Assembly (NCBI GenBank): GCA_947069175.1
Contig: CAMTDV010000012.1
Coordinates: 40,146,341-40,210,340, forward strand
DNA length: 64,000 nt
Direction of reading: 5' to 3'
Source: Scalesia atractyloides
Lineage: Eukaryota; Streptophyta; Magnoliopsida; Asterales; Asteraceae
Positions 10,136 to 21,576 of this stretch are shown here, piece by piece. The notes under the pieces were generated by a model. The model worked only from the letters and a program-made list of their open reading frames with translations, was not told the DNA's origin and did no database searches. The position numbers and the translations under genes were made by a program. Every line of letters starts with the position of its first letter. Position 1 is the first letter of the stretch.

Positions 10136-13100
10136 GCCTTAGTGGTCTTTGGTCATCCCTTATCATCGAGAAATGTAATCTCAATTTCTTGATGATTAAC
10201 AAACTGAGGACCTCCTTTTGGACCATCACCGGTCTTCTGTTTCAAGATCCTTGTTTGTTACCAGATTTACTATTATTTACAGTTTTAACAGTGCTTGTTT
10301 TATTGACTTTGAAGATCTTTGATCCTTTTCAGAAAAATCCGATTTTAAAGCTTTCTCAACTACTTTTACTTGTTTACGTTTTTGTTCTCTTTTTGATCTT
10401 TAATAATTCGTTTATCTTGTGTCAGAGAAACAGATTTACGTTTGCAAGTTGGTTCATGAGGGGTTTTCTCTATACATCTTGATTTGGCTGGATTTTGACA
10501 ATCCTTTATAATGTGGCCAAATTCTCCACATTTGAAACATGTTCTCCTTTCAACAAACTAGGAGATCGTGTTTCTCGGCTTGATGTTGAACTTGTGGGTC
10601 TTGAGGTACTGGGTTCATTACATCCATCAGTGTGTTGGGTGTAATTGTTTTTGACTATTTCTTTTCAAAATCTTAACTTTCTTTAAAAAATCAACATTAG
10701 ATTTTCCTTGAAAAGTTTTGACTTTATCGGTACCCTTAGAACTCACAAATTTAACAGTTTTAGCGTTTTTCTGGTAACGAGAGCCTTTTGCTTCAACCTT
10801 CGTTGAGAAACTGTAGACTTTTCAACTTGCTTCAACTGTTTTTTTGTTCAAGCGGATAATGGTTGTGATTTGGTGGACGTTTTCTTCTCTAAAGGTTTGG
10901 TTATGACTTTTCAAAAACCTGATCTATAGAGATTGGATTTACGTTTTTAATTGAAAATCTTTTTTAATAGATTTTCATGTCTCCAACCAAAGTATACAGC
11001 ATATTGTCTGCTTCATCTGTCGACACTTGTGTCTTGATAGATTTCTTAGGAGCGGTCTCTTGATTCTCAACAGATTGAGTACTAGGAGTAGCATAAGATT
11101 CTACTCTTTTCCTTTCATCAAGAGGCTGATCCTGCTCATCATTTCTTGATTCATCATCTGATGTATCATCCTCTTCTTCATTAGACGATGAACTTTCTGG
11201 CTTGCTTGGTTCTTGAGAGGAATTGCCTAGTTTGAACCCTAACCCTGCTGCGAATTCCTCAGGATTCAAAGGTACAGAGGGTTCAAAACGAGGCATCTCC
11301 TCTTCATCAGGCATTTTGGTATAGTTATGTTTCATTCGGAGTGGACACGACTTATACCTATGCATTGAGCATCTCCCTTTAGTTTTTGAACTTCAATAAT
11401 ATGATCAAGCACATATTGGGAGTTAGAATAACTTTCCAATTTGCGTTTGATCGAATCATATTCGCATTTGGCGATGGCTAACTCTTTCTTCGTTTCTTCT
11501 AGGAGATTAATGTAGTTATTAATTCCTGTCTGTTTATTCAAAACTGTTTTTGTCAATTTAGAAACACTTTTCTTAAGGGTTTCTATTACATATTTGAATT
11601 CTTTTTCATTTCAAGTTAGCGCCAAATTCGCCTCTTTGCATTTTGATAGTTCAAGAACTAAATTTTGATTATGACTGTTGATGGTTTCATACTTTATTTT
11701 TAATTCAACACAGTCATTGCAAACAGTAGGAGGTTCAGAACTTACCTGTTTTGAAGAACCTTCAACATTTTCCATAAAGGCAGTGTGATGAGGAAAAGCT
11801 GCACCATCTGTAGAGAGTGTCTCTGTCTCTTTCACCCCAGCTTCTACATTCCTCGTCATACCTACCTTTTCAGATTTTAACAACTCAGCTTCACTCAGCA
11901 ACTTTTCAACCTCAGCTTCACTTCCTTTCTTCATATCAGAATCAGATTCGTAACCATCTGAACTTGAACATTCTTCATCAGAACTACCAGCATCCCCAGA
12001 TGTATCATTATTATTTGGAGGGTTGATGCTGTGATCATGCTTGATTTGATCCATGATCTTAGCATAACATGCAGTTCTTCCATTGTTCTTCGTTACCAAC
12101 TGTACTGACCAATCGCATCCTTCATCAGATTGGACTACCAAAGCTCTATGCGTGTTTGAAGGTCCTGATTGATTGGTGTTGTTAGAGTTGCCAACAGCTA
12201 CTATTCTTCTTTCATTGTTGTATTGTGCTGTGTTGGATGGTTGAGAATGATTACGAAAGGGGTTGTGATTTTCTTCCTTGCTGGGTCTTGTGCATTCCCA
12301 CTTGAAGTGACCTCTTTCTCCACAGTTAAAGCAAGTAACGGCGGTTTTGTCAAAGCCGTATTTTGTATCCTTCTTGCTTTCTAAACTGGTTCTCCTCGTT
12401 CTTCTCATATAATCCTTCGCTCTTCTCATAGCACTTGCAAATGCCCACTTGATGTCCATCAGCTCCATTTTATCTCGGTCAATTTGTTCATAGTCTTTGT
12501 TTGTCAAATTGATGTTCACTATTTGACCTGCAACTAAACCACACTACGCACTGACCATGGTATTTAGAAGTTCTTGTTCATGTGCAACTTCTACGTTGAT
12601 TTTGGATAGATTTGACGTGTCAAGTTTGACAGTGTTCGGATTTGCAGATTGACTGTTGCTTCCATAGAAAGCTTGTTGAGAAGCTTGCTATGGAGCTTTA
12701 TGCGCTAAATCCCTTAGCTGTGGAAGGAAGGCTATCGGATCAAAGGCTTTTCAACCTGTAGACTGACTTGATTGAACTGGTTGGGGTAGAAAAGGGTTCA
12801 CGTTTAACACAAACGCGATTTGCAGCTTCGGTTGTTGACTTGAACTTGTACCTGCATTTATACCTCCAAAATACATTTCAGGGTTTTGTGGAGCAGAGAC
12901 TCGTTGTGCCTTCCGGATTTCTTCTTCATTCTTGTTCTCTAGTTTCTGCACAAATTCATAAATACTAATTGAGTCCAAAACACCTGTATGTTTTAAAAGA
13001 TCAATAAATTGACCCCATTTCGGTGGTAAAGCATCAGCAAATCGCATCACAATTTCTTGTGATACTGCTAACACTTTATATGAGTACATTTCGTTGAGAA

Positions 13101-13708
13101 GATGATAAAACCGAGTGGTCATATCATTCAAGGTTTCGTTCTCCATGAACATGATTCAAACTCTTTCTTGAGCAGATCATGCCGAATCTTCCTGGTAGCA
13201 GCGTTACCTTCACTCTTGCTTCCAAAGTGTCCACAAATTTTTAGTTGTAGTACAAAACACAAACTAATGATAAATTTCTTTATGCAGAGCTTGTGTGAGG
13301 ATAGCAAATTCCTTTCTCTCTAGATCGTAAGCTTTCTTATCACTTTTGACTAGATTGGCCAATGTGGTTGGATTTGATCCAGCTTCTTCAAGTGCTTCAT
13401 TGTAGGGGGTAGTGAAACACGTCCACATTCCATGTTTTGACCGAGAACATACGTATGAAAATGATTTTTCCATGAAGGATAATCGTTCATGTGATTTAAC
13501 TTTGGCGGTCGGTTGTTACTCCCTGTTTCACTTTCGCTCATTAACAGAGTTTGGATGCTTTGATTCTGATTCGTAACACACGCCCATTGATTTGAAGAGA
13601 TCATTGCTGTATGTTGAGGCATCAAAGATTTTACCCATGATGTTGCGGAGCTTTGCGAAGACTCCTGATTTGAGCTTGAACAACTCTAATCCACGGGTTA
13701 GAACTCAT
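10136..13708 (-). pseudogene. C1 gag with two distant zinc knuckles, broken
   Basis: Gag starts at ATGAGTTCT (13708). Recognisable parts in order: PPKLNHMNDYPSWKNHF (about 13460-13510), LEEAGSNPTTLANLVKSDKK, the UBN2-type Gag core TTRFYHLLNEMYSYKVLAVS (about 13060-13120), and a first CCHC knuckle CFNCGERGHFKWEC (about 12290-12335). An acidic serine-rich spacer follows, with a charged coiled region (11340-11700). A second knuckle CFKCGEFGHIIKDC lies just upstream of protease (about 10495-10540). Several frameshifts and stops. Two knuckles about 1.8 kb apart are unusual, and C2 has a similar second one. Confidence 0.78.
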
Positions 13709-14394
13709 TTTATATTCTTGTTTTATGAAAATTTAAAGGTTTTAAAGTTTCACAATTATAATTACCGTTTAAAATTCATAGATCTGAAAATATGACAAAT
13801 TCTTGAAATCACAAAGCTTTGAAAAACTTGAAAAACAAACAATAACTGTTTCGTGCGAGATAGTTGTTTCGTGCGAAACAGCATGTTTCGTGCGAGACGC
13901 TTGTTTGGTGCGGGTCAAGTATTTTGTACGAGTCAGATGATTCGTACGAAACTTTTCAGTCGCACAAACTGTTTTGTTAAGCGTTTTTCAAAGGAATCTT
14001 TTCAGAAGTAGTTTGGTGAAAAATTTCCTTTCTTGTGTAGACCTGCTTTTTTGAAAATACCTGTTGTCTTACCCACTTTTAGGTAAAACACAGATTTTTT
14101 AACAGTTATATCAGTCAACAGTCCAAGTCCAGATCCAAATCAGAAAATGTCAACCCTACCAAAACTAATCAGATTCAATTTTTTGCAGATTTCTTCTTCA
14201 AGGGTGTTCTTTAAAAAATTTTACCATAAAATTTTCTACATGCAACAGATTTTAACGAAGTTTTAAGTTATTTATCTATCCAAAACTTAAGTTTTCTACT
14301 GGAGATTCAAGAACAATTCAGAAATCTTCAAACTAGCTCAGACACAACTAAGCTCGGTTTTGAACAAGGAAAGAGCCAAAGCTCTGATACCACT
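13709..14394 (-). other. C1 5' leader and tRNA primer-binding site
   Basis: The primer-binding site is TGGTATCAGAGC on the minus strand (14381-14392), matching the 3' end of initiator tRNA-Met, 2 bp inside the LTR. The rest is non-coding AT-rich leader, except for a cluster of TTCGTGCGA/TCGTACGA words at 13848-13975 that echoes the LTR. Confidence 0.85.
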
Positions 14395-15124
14395 TGTAGG
14401 TCCACCTGCGGATGTCAAACCTATTCCTTGTTCATATAATATACACACAAGTGCGGAATCCAAGTGTGCATGCAACCAAAGCAAAGTAAAGAACACGGAG
14501 TAACCAAAGATTTACTATCTTGATTAATGATTGAGAACAAATACAAACATATACACACAATGCTCGTATGACTCAAACAAACTTGTTGTGTTCTTGTGTC
14601 TTCGTCTTCACCAGAAATGCTGAGAGGCTCACTGGACCAAAGGGCTCATAGTCTGGTGTGTTAGTCAGTCACCTTGACTGAGAAGTGCATGTCTGCTTAT
14701 ATAGTGTCTGTCTAGATTCCGTACGAGTCACGATACTAGACATACGGAACACACTATTTCACACGAGACACATCTCTAGGAAATTGGAGCGGAGCATCTG
14801 TTTCATACGAAACACTTGTTTCGTACGAAAACACTCATTGATTCGAACGAATCATCTGACTCGTACGAATCATCTGACTCGTACAAAATCTCTGACTCGC
14901 ACAGAATTCTTCTTGGAGAACGTGTGTAAACATGATGTTTATAAGACTCAACGGTATGCACATATGTAACCGATTAACAGACAAGCTAAGATGTCATACT
15001 AGATCAGGATAGAAGGATATCTTGATCTATTCGACACGACCAAACCTATACAGACACTTGAGCAAAAACCGTACAATTACAACTATAATTAAGAACAAGC
15101 GACAGACACAATACTGTATCAACA
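14395..15124 (-). mobile_element. C1 5' LTR
   Basis: 730-bp partner of the LTR at 4308-5023, with the same TATA box (14696-14703) and a TCGTACGA cluster with one additional TCATCTGACTCGTACGA unit. Most of the length difference from the other LTR lies in these units. Confidence 0.88.
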
Positions 15125-16571
15125 GAAATACCTTTTGGAATGTCTCCATAAGTCTTCCATGGAAGACTAACTTGGAACATCACCATGTCTAAGGTCCCAA
15201 GAGTAAGAGCCTTTTTGGTTTTAATAGGGTTTTACCCACAGGTGTTGTATCCTTCCAAAGCTTGTTCTCGAAACAAGACTTGAGTTGGTAGAGTGTGATC
15301 ACTTGGAAGACTTGGCTATCCTAACTTCGATCCACCACCTTACTTGATGATTTCCTTTACTTTTGTCTTTTACTTTTATGTTTAAAGCGTACTCATGACC
15401 ATCCTTGTCGTCCTCGTGACGACTTTTGCATTGGTGTACCATACGAAAGAGGTTTTAGAAGGTAGGTTATCCTCCTACCTCTATGCATGACTTCTATAAA
15501 TTTATATGATGTTTATGATCTAATTATACTATATAACATATATATACATATATACTAACCGAACTCTTGATGATAATCAACTGATTATCCGTCATGGTAC
15601 TAGGTAACATCACCTAAGTACTTAATCTCTCGTTACGATTCTAATGGGTATCCTAACCCATGAAAACACACCAACCCGAACGGGTATATATTGTCAAGAA
15701 CGAGTATTAAGTCTAGGCGATTACTTTCTCGTATACATACTTTATTACATTTAAAATTCCTAAATCCTCCGTTATCATTCGAATACTTACCAACCTACGT
15801 TTTCCTGTGCAGGATAACTCGGCGCTCATCCCATCCAACAACAAACTTCATGGATTTGTCAAGTTTGAAGACCTAGCAAAACTGTGAGTACACTCGACCC
15901 ACTTTTCGTTTAAAACACTTTTAGGTGTAACTTGTTTACTTATACAAAACCACAACACTTAAACTTTATGAAATGCACAAACAATCCTATACACATGAAT
16001 ACTTGATACGCTTACGTGATGCTTATATCTTGGACATTCTTTATGTGATACTTTAGTCATTAACTTGTTTAAGCCTTCGTTTGACATGTAAAGCGCTTTA
16101 GGAAGTAACGCATCCCCCTCCATCATGTAAACTTGAGGCCATGTTAAAACATCGTGATTGCGTTAAGGGTTTGGCTAGTAGTATTGCATGCCTTGTATAT
16201 GGTCTTGTAAAATCATAGTTGCCATGAGATTTCTTTAAACTTTAATGGTATATGTATGCTATGCTTAAACTTGTTTACTCGCCTTTGCTTTTGCATTGAA
16301 TGGTATTTTAAAACATGTTACAGGTTGATGAAGAGGATCCTATGAAATCAAATAGCAAGAATTTAGATACACACAATTAGACGTTTAGGTTAAAGTTGTT
16401 GTATCAATATTTTGTATTGTGTTTATTGTATTTGCTTCATTGTTATATTTGACAATTATTATTGAAATGAAATTCGAATTTAATTAAATATTGTCATTAT
16501 TACGTTGTGAGCAATGAGCAATCTCGTTATCGTCTCACTCTGATGTTTCCGCCATCGGTTGCGGTGTGACA
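15125..16571 (+). mobile_element. G1 3' LTR, part after C1
   Basis: Continues the LTR begun at about 4020 and ends CATCGGTTGCGGTGTGACA at 16571. It aligns with the G5 LTR from about 54840 to 57956, apart from the solo LTR S1 in G5. The shared ending is GGTTGAT, then TGTGAGCAAT and GGTGTGACA. The CCAGT duplication follows. Confidence 0.85.
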
Positions 16572-16576
16572 CCAGT

Positions 16577-17455
16577 CTCTTGGGGCAGTAAGGAAATTCT
16601 GTTCACCGTAGCTTATGGTGACCACCGTAGCTTACGGTGGTCAGCAACGGGAAAAGTGTAACTGCCCATTTTAACTCGTTTTTGAAGGGTCTTTTCATAT
16701 CTCAATCATTGGGGAACGTTTTGCAGAGCTTAGAGGCGAATTTTTGGTGTTCTTGTGGGTTCAAAACAATTTCTAAACATTTGCTTTTGGTTTATGATTC
16801 ATATGAACATATTAATTGAAGGGGTGATGATTTGCAAGACCATGAGTGGCTAAACTCCATTGTGATCATCCTAGGTGGAAGGTTTGCTTGAAACACTTGT
16901 GTTTTTATCTTTGATTTCTAGAATAATAGACTTGCAATATTTGTAGTTTATTATGAAGTTTGGATATTTGTTGGTAAATTGTTGATTGATGTTTTGATCT
17001 TTGCCTTAATCGTACGTTCTTGGTGTCATTGACAATCGAGATATCACGAGAAGGTTTAAGGGTTGGATATTAGTTAATTGGTCATCGGGTAACGACCTAG
17101 CATTGTAGCAATCCAAGTACTTAGTCCCCTTTTATCACAACAATTAGCCAAACACGAGTCATGTCTATGTGACTCTTTCTAGTTGAATTTGAACACAAGA
17201 GTTAATTGAAACCGGAAACTTAATATGATCGCTTGCTTTTAATTTGTTAAACAACCAATCTTTGAATTGCTATTAGTCTAAATCTAAAATCACAATACCA
17301 ACAATTCTGAATTTTAATTTGTTGCATTTAGGTAAATTAGTAAAGAATTTACAAGTCTTAGATAGCACAATTTCCACAACTCCTTGTGTTCGATACCCAC
17401 TTACCGCTAGCTATTAGCAGTATTTGGATTAAATTTACATGAGACTACGCCACCA
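16577..17455 (+). mobile_element. G0 3' LTR, second part
   Basis: Resumes the CCGTAGCTTACGG words of 1888-1950. Near its end it contains CTCCTTGTGTTCGATACC and ACTTACCGCTAGCTATTAGCA (17381-17420), typical of the 3' end of Athila LTRs. The exact end is unclear; 17455 is chosen because a plausible new LTR starts TGTTAGTG at 17456. Confidence 0.6.
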
Positions 17456-18651
17456 TGTTAGTGTTTCATTCGCACGAACCATTCGTTGGGTACGAATGAC
17501 ACTGAACTAGTATAAAAGGCCTCCTTCTTCGCATGAACCAACGTTATGCTACTGTGCGATAAGAGAGAACTTTGTGCGATTCAGTTCTAGAACTTCGATT
17601 TTCTTGACATATACCGTATCTATACATTGGGGAGGTTGGCTAGCACACCTCTTACAATGGGAAAGGTACTAATTCTCATTTTTTAGCCGTTATAAGTCCG
17701 GATTTGGACCAAACGAACATAAAACATAGATTTAGGGAGATTGGACTGGTAAAACTTAAAATTGAACATAAAAATGTCAATATCGGCCTTAAATAGCCTA
17801 TAAATCAAGTATCAATTTGTTAAAATCAACATGTTTTAAGTTCGGTTTAAACTTGGTGTTATTTTGGAACGGTTCACCATTCGTAGGAATAAGTCGCTCG
17901 TACGAGCCATGTTTTCAAACTGTTATAATTTGTCACTCGTACGAGTGAGTGTTTGTACGAAGCAAATTTATTAAAAGTTAAATCTTAAAAATATTTTAAG
18001 TGTTGTTAATTCGTACGAAGCATTGTTCGTACGAAGCAAGTTTGGTAAAGACTTGTGAAAATGTCTAAGTGTTAAGTCACCCGTACGAAGTAGTGACTCG
18101 TACGAGTGATAGTTTGAACTGAACTTGAAATATTTTCGAAGTATTGACTGTACGAATGTATGGTTCGTACGAATGATTTGTATGTTGAAAATTTTTACAG
18201 GTCAAGAAAACGTCATTTTCTCCACTCCACAACATCTGTTGTCTGATTGACGAATCTATAGCGAAGATTGTTACATACATAGATGTATTGGATTTTTGAG
18301 CAGAATCCCGAACACTAAAGCGCTCACATATCTTCATACTCTATGTAGATCGAATGTGGAATGTTTTTGGAGTGCAGCCGAATTTGATTCTGTAGAGAAT
18401 GCGATCGTTTCAGCAGTGAGAATTGATAATGAGGATATTCTGGTTAAGATTACGGAAGAGTTGGTGAGAGAGGTTTTGATTTTTAAAGATAATGAAGACG
18501 ATCCAACAGGTTTTTCTAAATATATGGTGAAAGGGTGTTTCTACCTTATGGGATATGCTGGATTTGTAACGCCGCGCCGTTCAAGAACGGAAATCTCAGC
18601 GCGCCATTCCGATATATTGCTCACGTTGTTGCTCATGCTTTGAGTCATACC
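17456..18651 (+). mobile_element. Unclassified retroelement fragment (X)
   Basis: May start with TGTTAGTGTTTCATTCG at 17456. It has a TATA-like box (GTATAAAAGG, about 17511) and then at least six TCGTACGA-type words from 17465 to 18165, resembling the LTR of a copia-like element. A partial reading frame follows at about 18190-18650. No primer site, protease or polymerase was found. It is cut at 18651 by the TRIM-like element. Confidence 0.4.
18190..18650 (+). pseudogene. Retroelement-associated ORF of unknown function
   Basis: The frame at 18296-18565 reads CFWSAAEFDSVENAIVSAVR, EELVREVLIFKDNED and YMVKGCFYLMGYAGFV. The next codons fit better one frame over (NAAPFKNGNLSAPFRYIAHV, then HALSH), so a one-base change near 18566 has shifted the frame. 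An upstream piece at 18200-18295 (PLHNICCLID ... IVTYIDVLDF) is in yet another frame. I have an impression of similar Gag-like proteins in Asteraceae retroelements but cannot confirm it. It has no catalytic motif and its function is unknown. Confidence 0.45.
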
Positions 18652-19631
18652 ATTGGGGATCGTGACTCCTCCGATAAGCAACCGGTCTGATCTTACTCAA
18701 TTAACAGAGGCGGAATTCATTGTTAATGAGCTTGACAAACAAAAAAGAAAGAAGTATTGTCTAACTACTTCAGTATATTGATTGACGTGCAAAGTAAACT
18801 CGAGTAAACAGTTTAACAGGGCTTCTCCGTTCTAACTAGCTTACAAGTTACTGACACTACTCCTCTATTTATAGGTCGACATGACTCGCACAGGAGTTGT
18901 AACTTGGTGTGTGTGTGGACTCGTGCGAGTGACTGGCTCGTACGAGTGACAGAGATGTCACTCGTACGAGTCACCTGTTATAATAATAAAATACAAATAA
19001 ACATCTATAATCTGACATTCTAAGGCCTATACATGTACATGACGTATCCTAGATTTCTGGTCAATTTTGTCCATGAATTCATCCAAATCCAAGATTTGTT
19101 CGGGAAAGTGTAGAAGAAGATAGCTGAATCTGATCTGAAACTGATGAAAGCCTGCAGAAACTTGTTGTTTGTCAGTAGATCAAGCCTCAAGGCTCTGATA
19201 CCACTTGTGAATTGGGGATCGTGACTCCTCCGAATGAGTAACCGGTCTGATCTTACTCAATTAACAGAGGCGGAATTCATTGTTAATGAGCTTGACAAAC
19301 AAACAAGTAAAAAGTAATGTTTAATTGCTTCAGTATATTGATTGACGTGCAAAGTACAACTCGAGTAAACAGTTTAACAGGGCCTCGGCTTCTAACTAGC
19401 TTACCTGTTACTGACACCACTCCTCTATTTATAGGTAGACATGAATCGACAGGAGTTGTAACTGGTGTGTGTGTGACTCGTGCGAGTGACTGGCTCGTAC
19501 GAGTGACAAAGTGTCACTCGTACGAGTCATATAGACTCACTCGTACGAGTCACCTGTTACAATAATAAAATACAAATAAACATCTATAATCTGACATTCT
19601 AAGGCATATACTGTACATTTCGTATCCTAGA
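18652..19631 (-). mobile_element. TRIM-like miniature LTR element
   Basis: Two direct repeats of about 400 bp (18652-19053 and 19206-19631) flank only about 150 bp of non-coding sequence. On the minus strand a primer-binding site TGGTATCAGAGC (19192-19203) sits 2 bp from the right repeat, which starts TGTGAATTGG. This fits a terminal-repeat retrotransposon in miniature in minus orientation. The left copy lacks the first bases and, unlike the right one, does not extend past CGTATCCTAGA, so both its ends look trimmed. The right copy may extend to CCAACA at 19659. Both carry GTCACTCGTACGAGTGAC-type palindromes. Confidence 0.7.
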
Positions 19632-19659
19632 CGTAGGCAATAGAGATAATGCACCAACA

Positions 19660-20454
19660 CGTTTGTCCGAATATAAGTTCGGATATAATAGATATGTGTA
19701 TATATATATCCTTCTTTGTGTTATACTTTCATGTATCCAAGTATAGATACTTTCAAATATGTTATAGTGCCATGTATTTTTGTGTATTTGTATTTAGACA
19801 TGTAAACATTCTAATTGTTCTAAATAGTTCTAAATACATACACTTTAGCACTTAAGTATATACACACATATGGAGGTGTTATAAATATATACATATATAT
19901 TTCCCTGATACATATATATATATGTACATATAACAAATATATATGTATGTATGTATTAGTTTCTTTTATTTTTAGGAAATAATTTTAAATTTTAAACTTA
20001 AACTTTCCTATCAAAAGTTTGCCTAATCATGATTAAGGTTGCTAATCAGATTTAGTTATGTTAATCACTTGTTAATCACACCTTAATCATGATTAGACCT
20101 TTAGAAAATTTCGCCATAGTTTCCCTTATACTATGGACGATTTCCACGTTTCCAAAACACATTTAAATTAATTTCCACTTCCTCATGATCATCAAAACTC
20201 AAACAAGCTCACTCAAGACCAAATTCCATGAAATTTTCATATATTAACAACTTCAAGTATCATGACCTTTTATATATTTTTTGTGAAGATCTTTAAAAAT
20301 AACCATACTTTTATGTTCATTTTCTTATTTTACCACTTTACATAAACTTGTTTATGTTGTACTTTCAAGATCACCACTTTTAAAAATATTTTTTTAGTTT
20401 CTTTAGAAATATTATATTTTCAAAAATATTTTCGAGATCATCATGTTTCTAGGC
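19660..20454. other. AT-rich intergenic stretch
   Basis: No coding signal. It holds TATATA/TACATA microsatellite runs (19680-19710, 19870-19955) and an inverted repeat with arms at 20022-20038 and 20081-20096 (TAATCATGATTA cores). Nothing else is recognisable. Confidence 0.6.
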
Positions 20455-21576
20455 CGGAAGAAGAAAGGAACCATGATCCTGAAAAGTCTTCTAAACGGGC
20501 ATGATCCCCAGCACCGAATGTGAAGTCAATTAATTTTATTTCGTGTGGATTTGTTATCAGTGGTACCTCTTATTCTACAGCCAAAAGGCATGCTAAGGCG
20601 TCCAAGGCAGAGCAGGGGGACAAGCCCATACAAACCACAACGTTAACAAAACAAAAGATAGTATATTTTGATGAAGATGATAGGGATAAAGTGCAGGACC
20701 CTTATTAGGATGCTTTGGTAATTACATTGTATGTCGCTAACCACATTGTGCATAGGATCCTTGTAGATGGAAGAAGTTCAGTGAACATAATAAAGCTGGA
20801 CACGTTGAAGAGGATGAATATTCCGGAATCTAAATCATTGCTAAATCCTTAGTGCTAGTAGGATTTTGTGGAGAAATGAAGAATACGATAATGGAGATTA
20901 AGTTACCAGTTTATTAAGGGAGTTAATTATATGCAAAGATTTTGTATTATTGATTCCATATTTTGTTATAGCATTATTCTTGGTAGGCTATAGATCCATG
21001 ATATGAAAGTTATATCTTCCAATTAACCATCACTGTGTGAAGTTTCCAACCCCTTGAGGCTAAAGATTGTTACACTTCATCATTGAAGGCCTCTACTACG
21101 ACAACACAAGTATAGCAATTACAGAACAAGGCACGAACGTCTTGGAAGCTAAGGAGCAGGATATCAAAGATGTATCCTTAAGTCCTAAGGATCCTAACGT
21201 CAAGGTGCTTGTAGGAAAAGGATCCCTGATGATATTGAACAAAAACTTATCAACTTCTTGAAGCAAAGGATCTCGACCTTCACTTGGAAGCACAAAGACA
21301 TGACAGGTATCTCAAAGGATATTATAACTCACAAATTTGGTATTGACAATAGCTACTAGGCAACACACAAAAGAGAAAAAGTTTGCTCTGCAGAGGAACT
21401 AGATAATATAAGAAGAGATCAAGAGATTATTGAAGGCTAAGATGATAAGGGAAGTCAAATTCCCAAGGTGATTAGCCAATGTGGTCATAGTCTAGAAGAA
21501 AAATGGAAATAGAGAGTACGTGTGGACTTCACTGATCTGAATAAAGCATGCCCTAAGGATCCTTTATCCACTGCCT
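20455..21576 (+). pseudogene. Tat/Ogre-type gypsy pol fragment (G2), left half
   Basis: Runs from the protease region into reverse transcriptase. 20520-20708 reads GTSYSTAKRHAKASKAEQ and IVYFDEDD, then HRILVDGRSSVNI, the protease active-site region with Asp-Gly-Arg where Asp-Gly/Thr-Gly is usual. After a degraded stretch, FTWKHKDMTGI (about 21275-21310) and VDFTDLNKACPKDP (about 21520-21565) mark the N-terminal RT segment. Stops and frame changes are frequent. The frame is cut after ACPKDP by G3 and resumes at 49514. Confidence 0.78.

Larger units (their letters stand above)
4308..15124 (-). mobile_element. Ty1/copia element C1, full-length but decayed
   Basis: A 10.8-kb copia element transcribed from the minus strand. 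LTRs of 716 bp (4308-5023) and 730 bp (14395-15124) start TGTAGGTCCA and end TATCAACA. The duplicated target is GAATT (4303-4307) versus GAAAT (15125-15129), one mismatch. The minus-strand order is 5' LTR, primer site, leader, gag, protease, integrase, reverse transcriptase, RNase H, a 1.7-kb non-coding stretch, polypurine tract, 3' LTR. The gag-protease-integrase-RT order defines copia. The size, large Gag and long 3' non-coding stretch suggest the SIRE/Maximus lineage, but this is not proven. Confidence 0.9.
1953..16571 (+). mobile_element. Ty3/gypsy element G1, internally deleted and split by C1
   Basis: The element starts TGTAACGCC at 1953 and ends GGTGTGACA at 16571, with a perfect CCAGT duplication on both sides. 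In order it has a truncated 5' LTR (1953-2218), a leader fragment, gag and protease remnants (2480-4013), and a 3' LTR (about 4020-4307 plus 15125-16571) split by copia element C1. The tRNA primer site, reverse transcriptase, RNase H, integrase and polypurine tract are absent. It belongs to the same family as G5 (53880 onward), judged by matching LTR starts, LTR ends, leader and gag. Confidence 0.85.
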
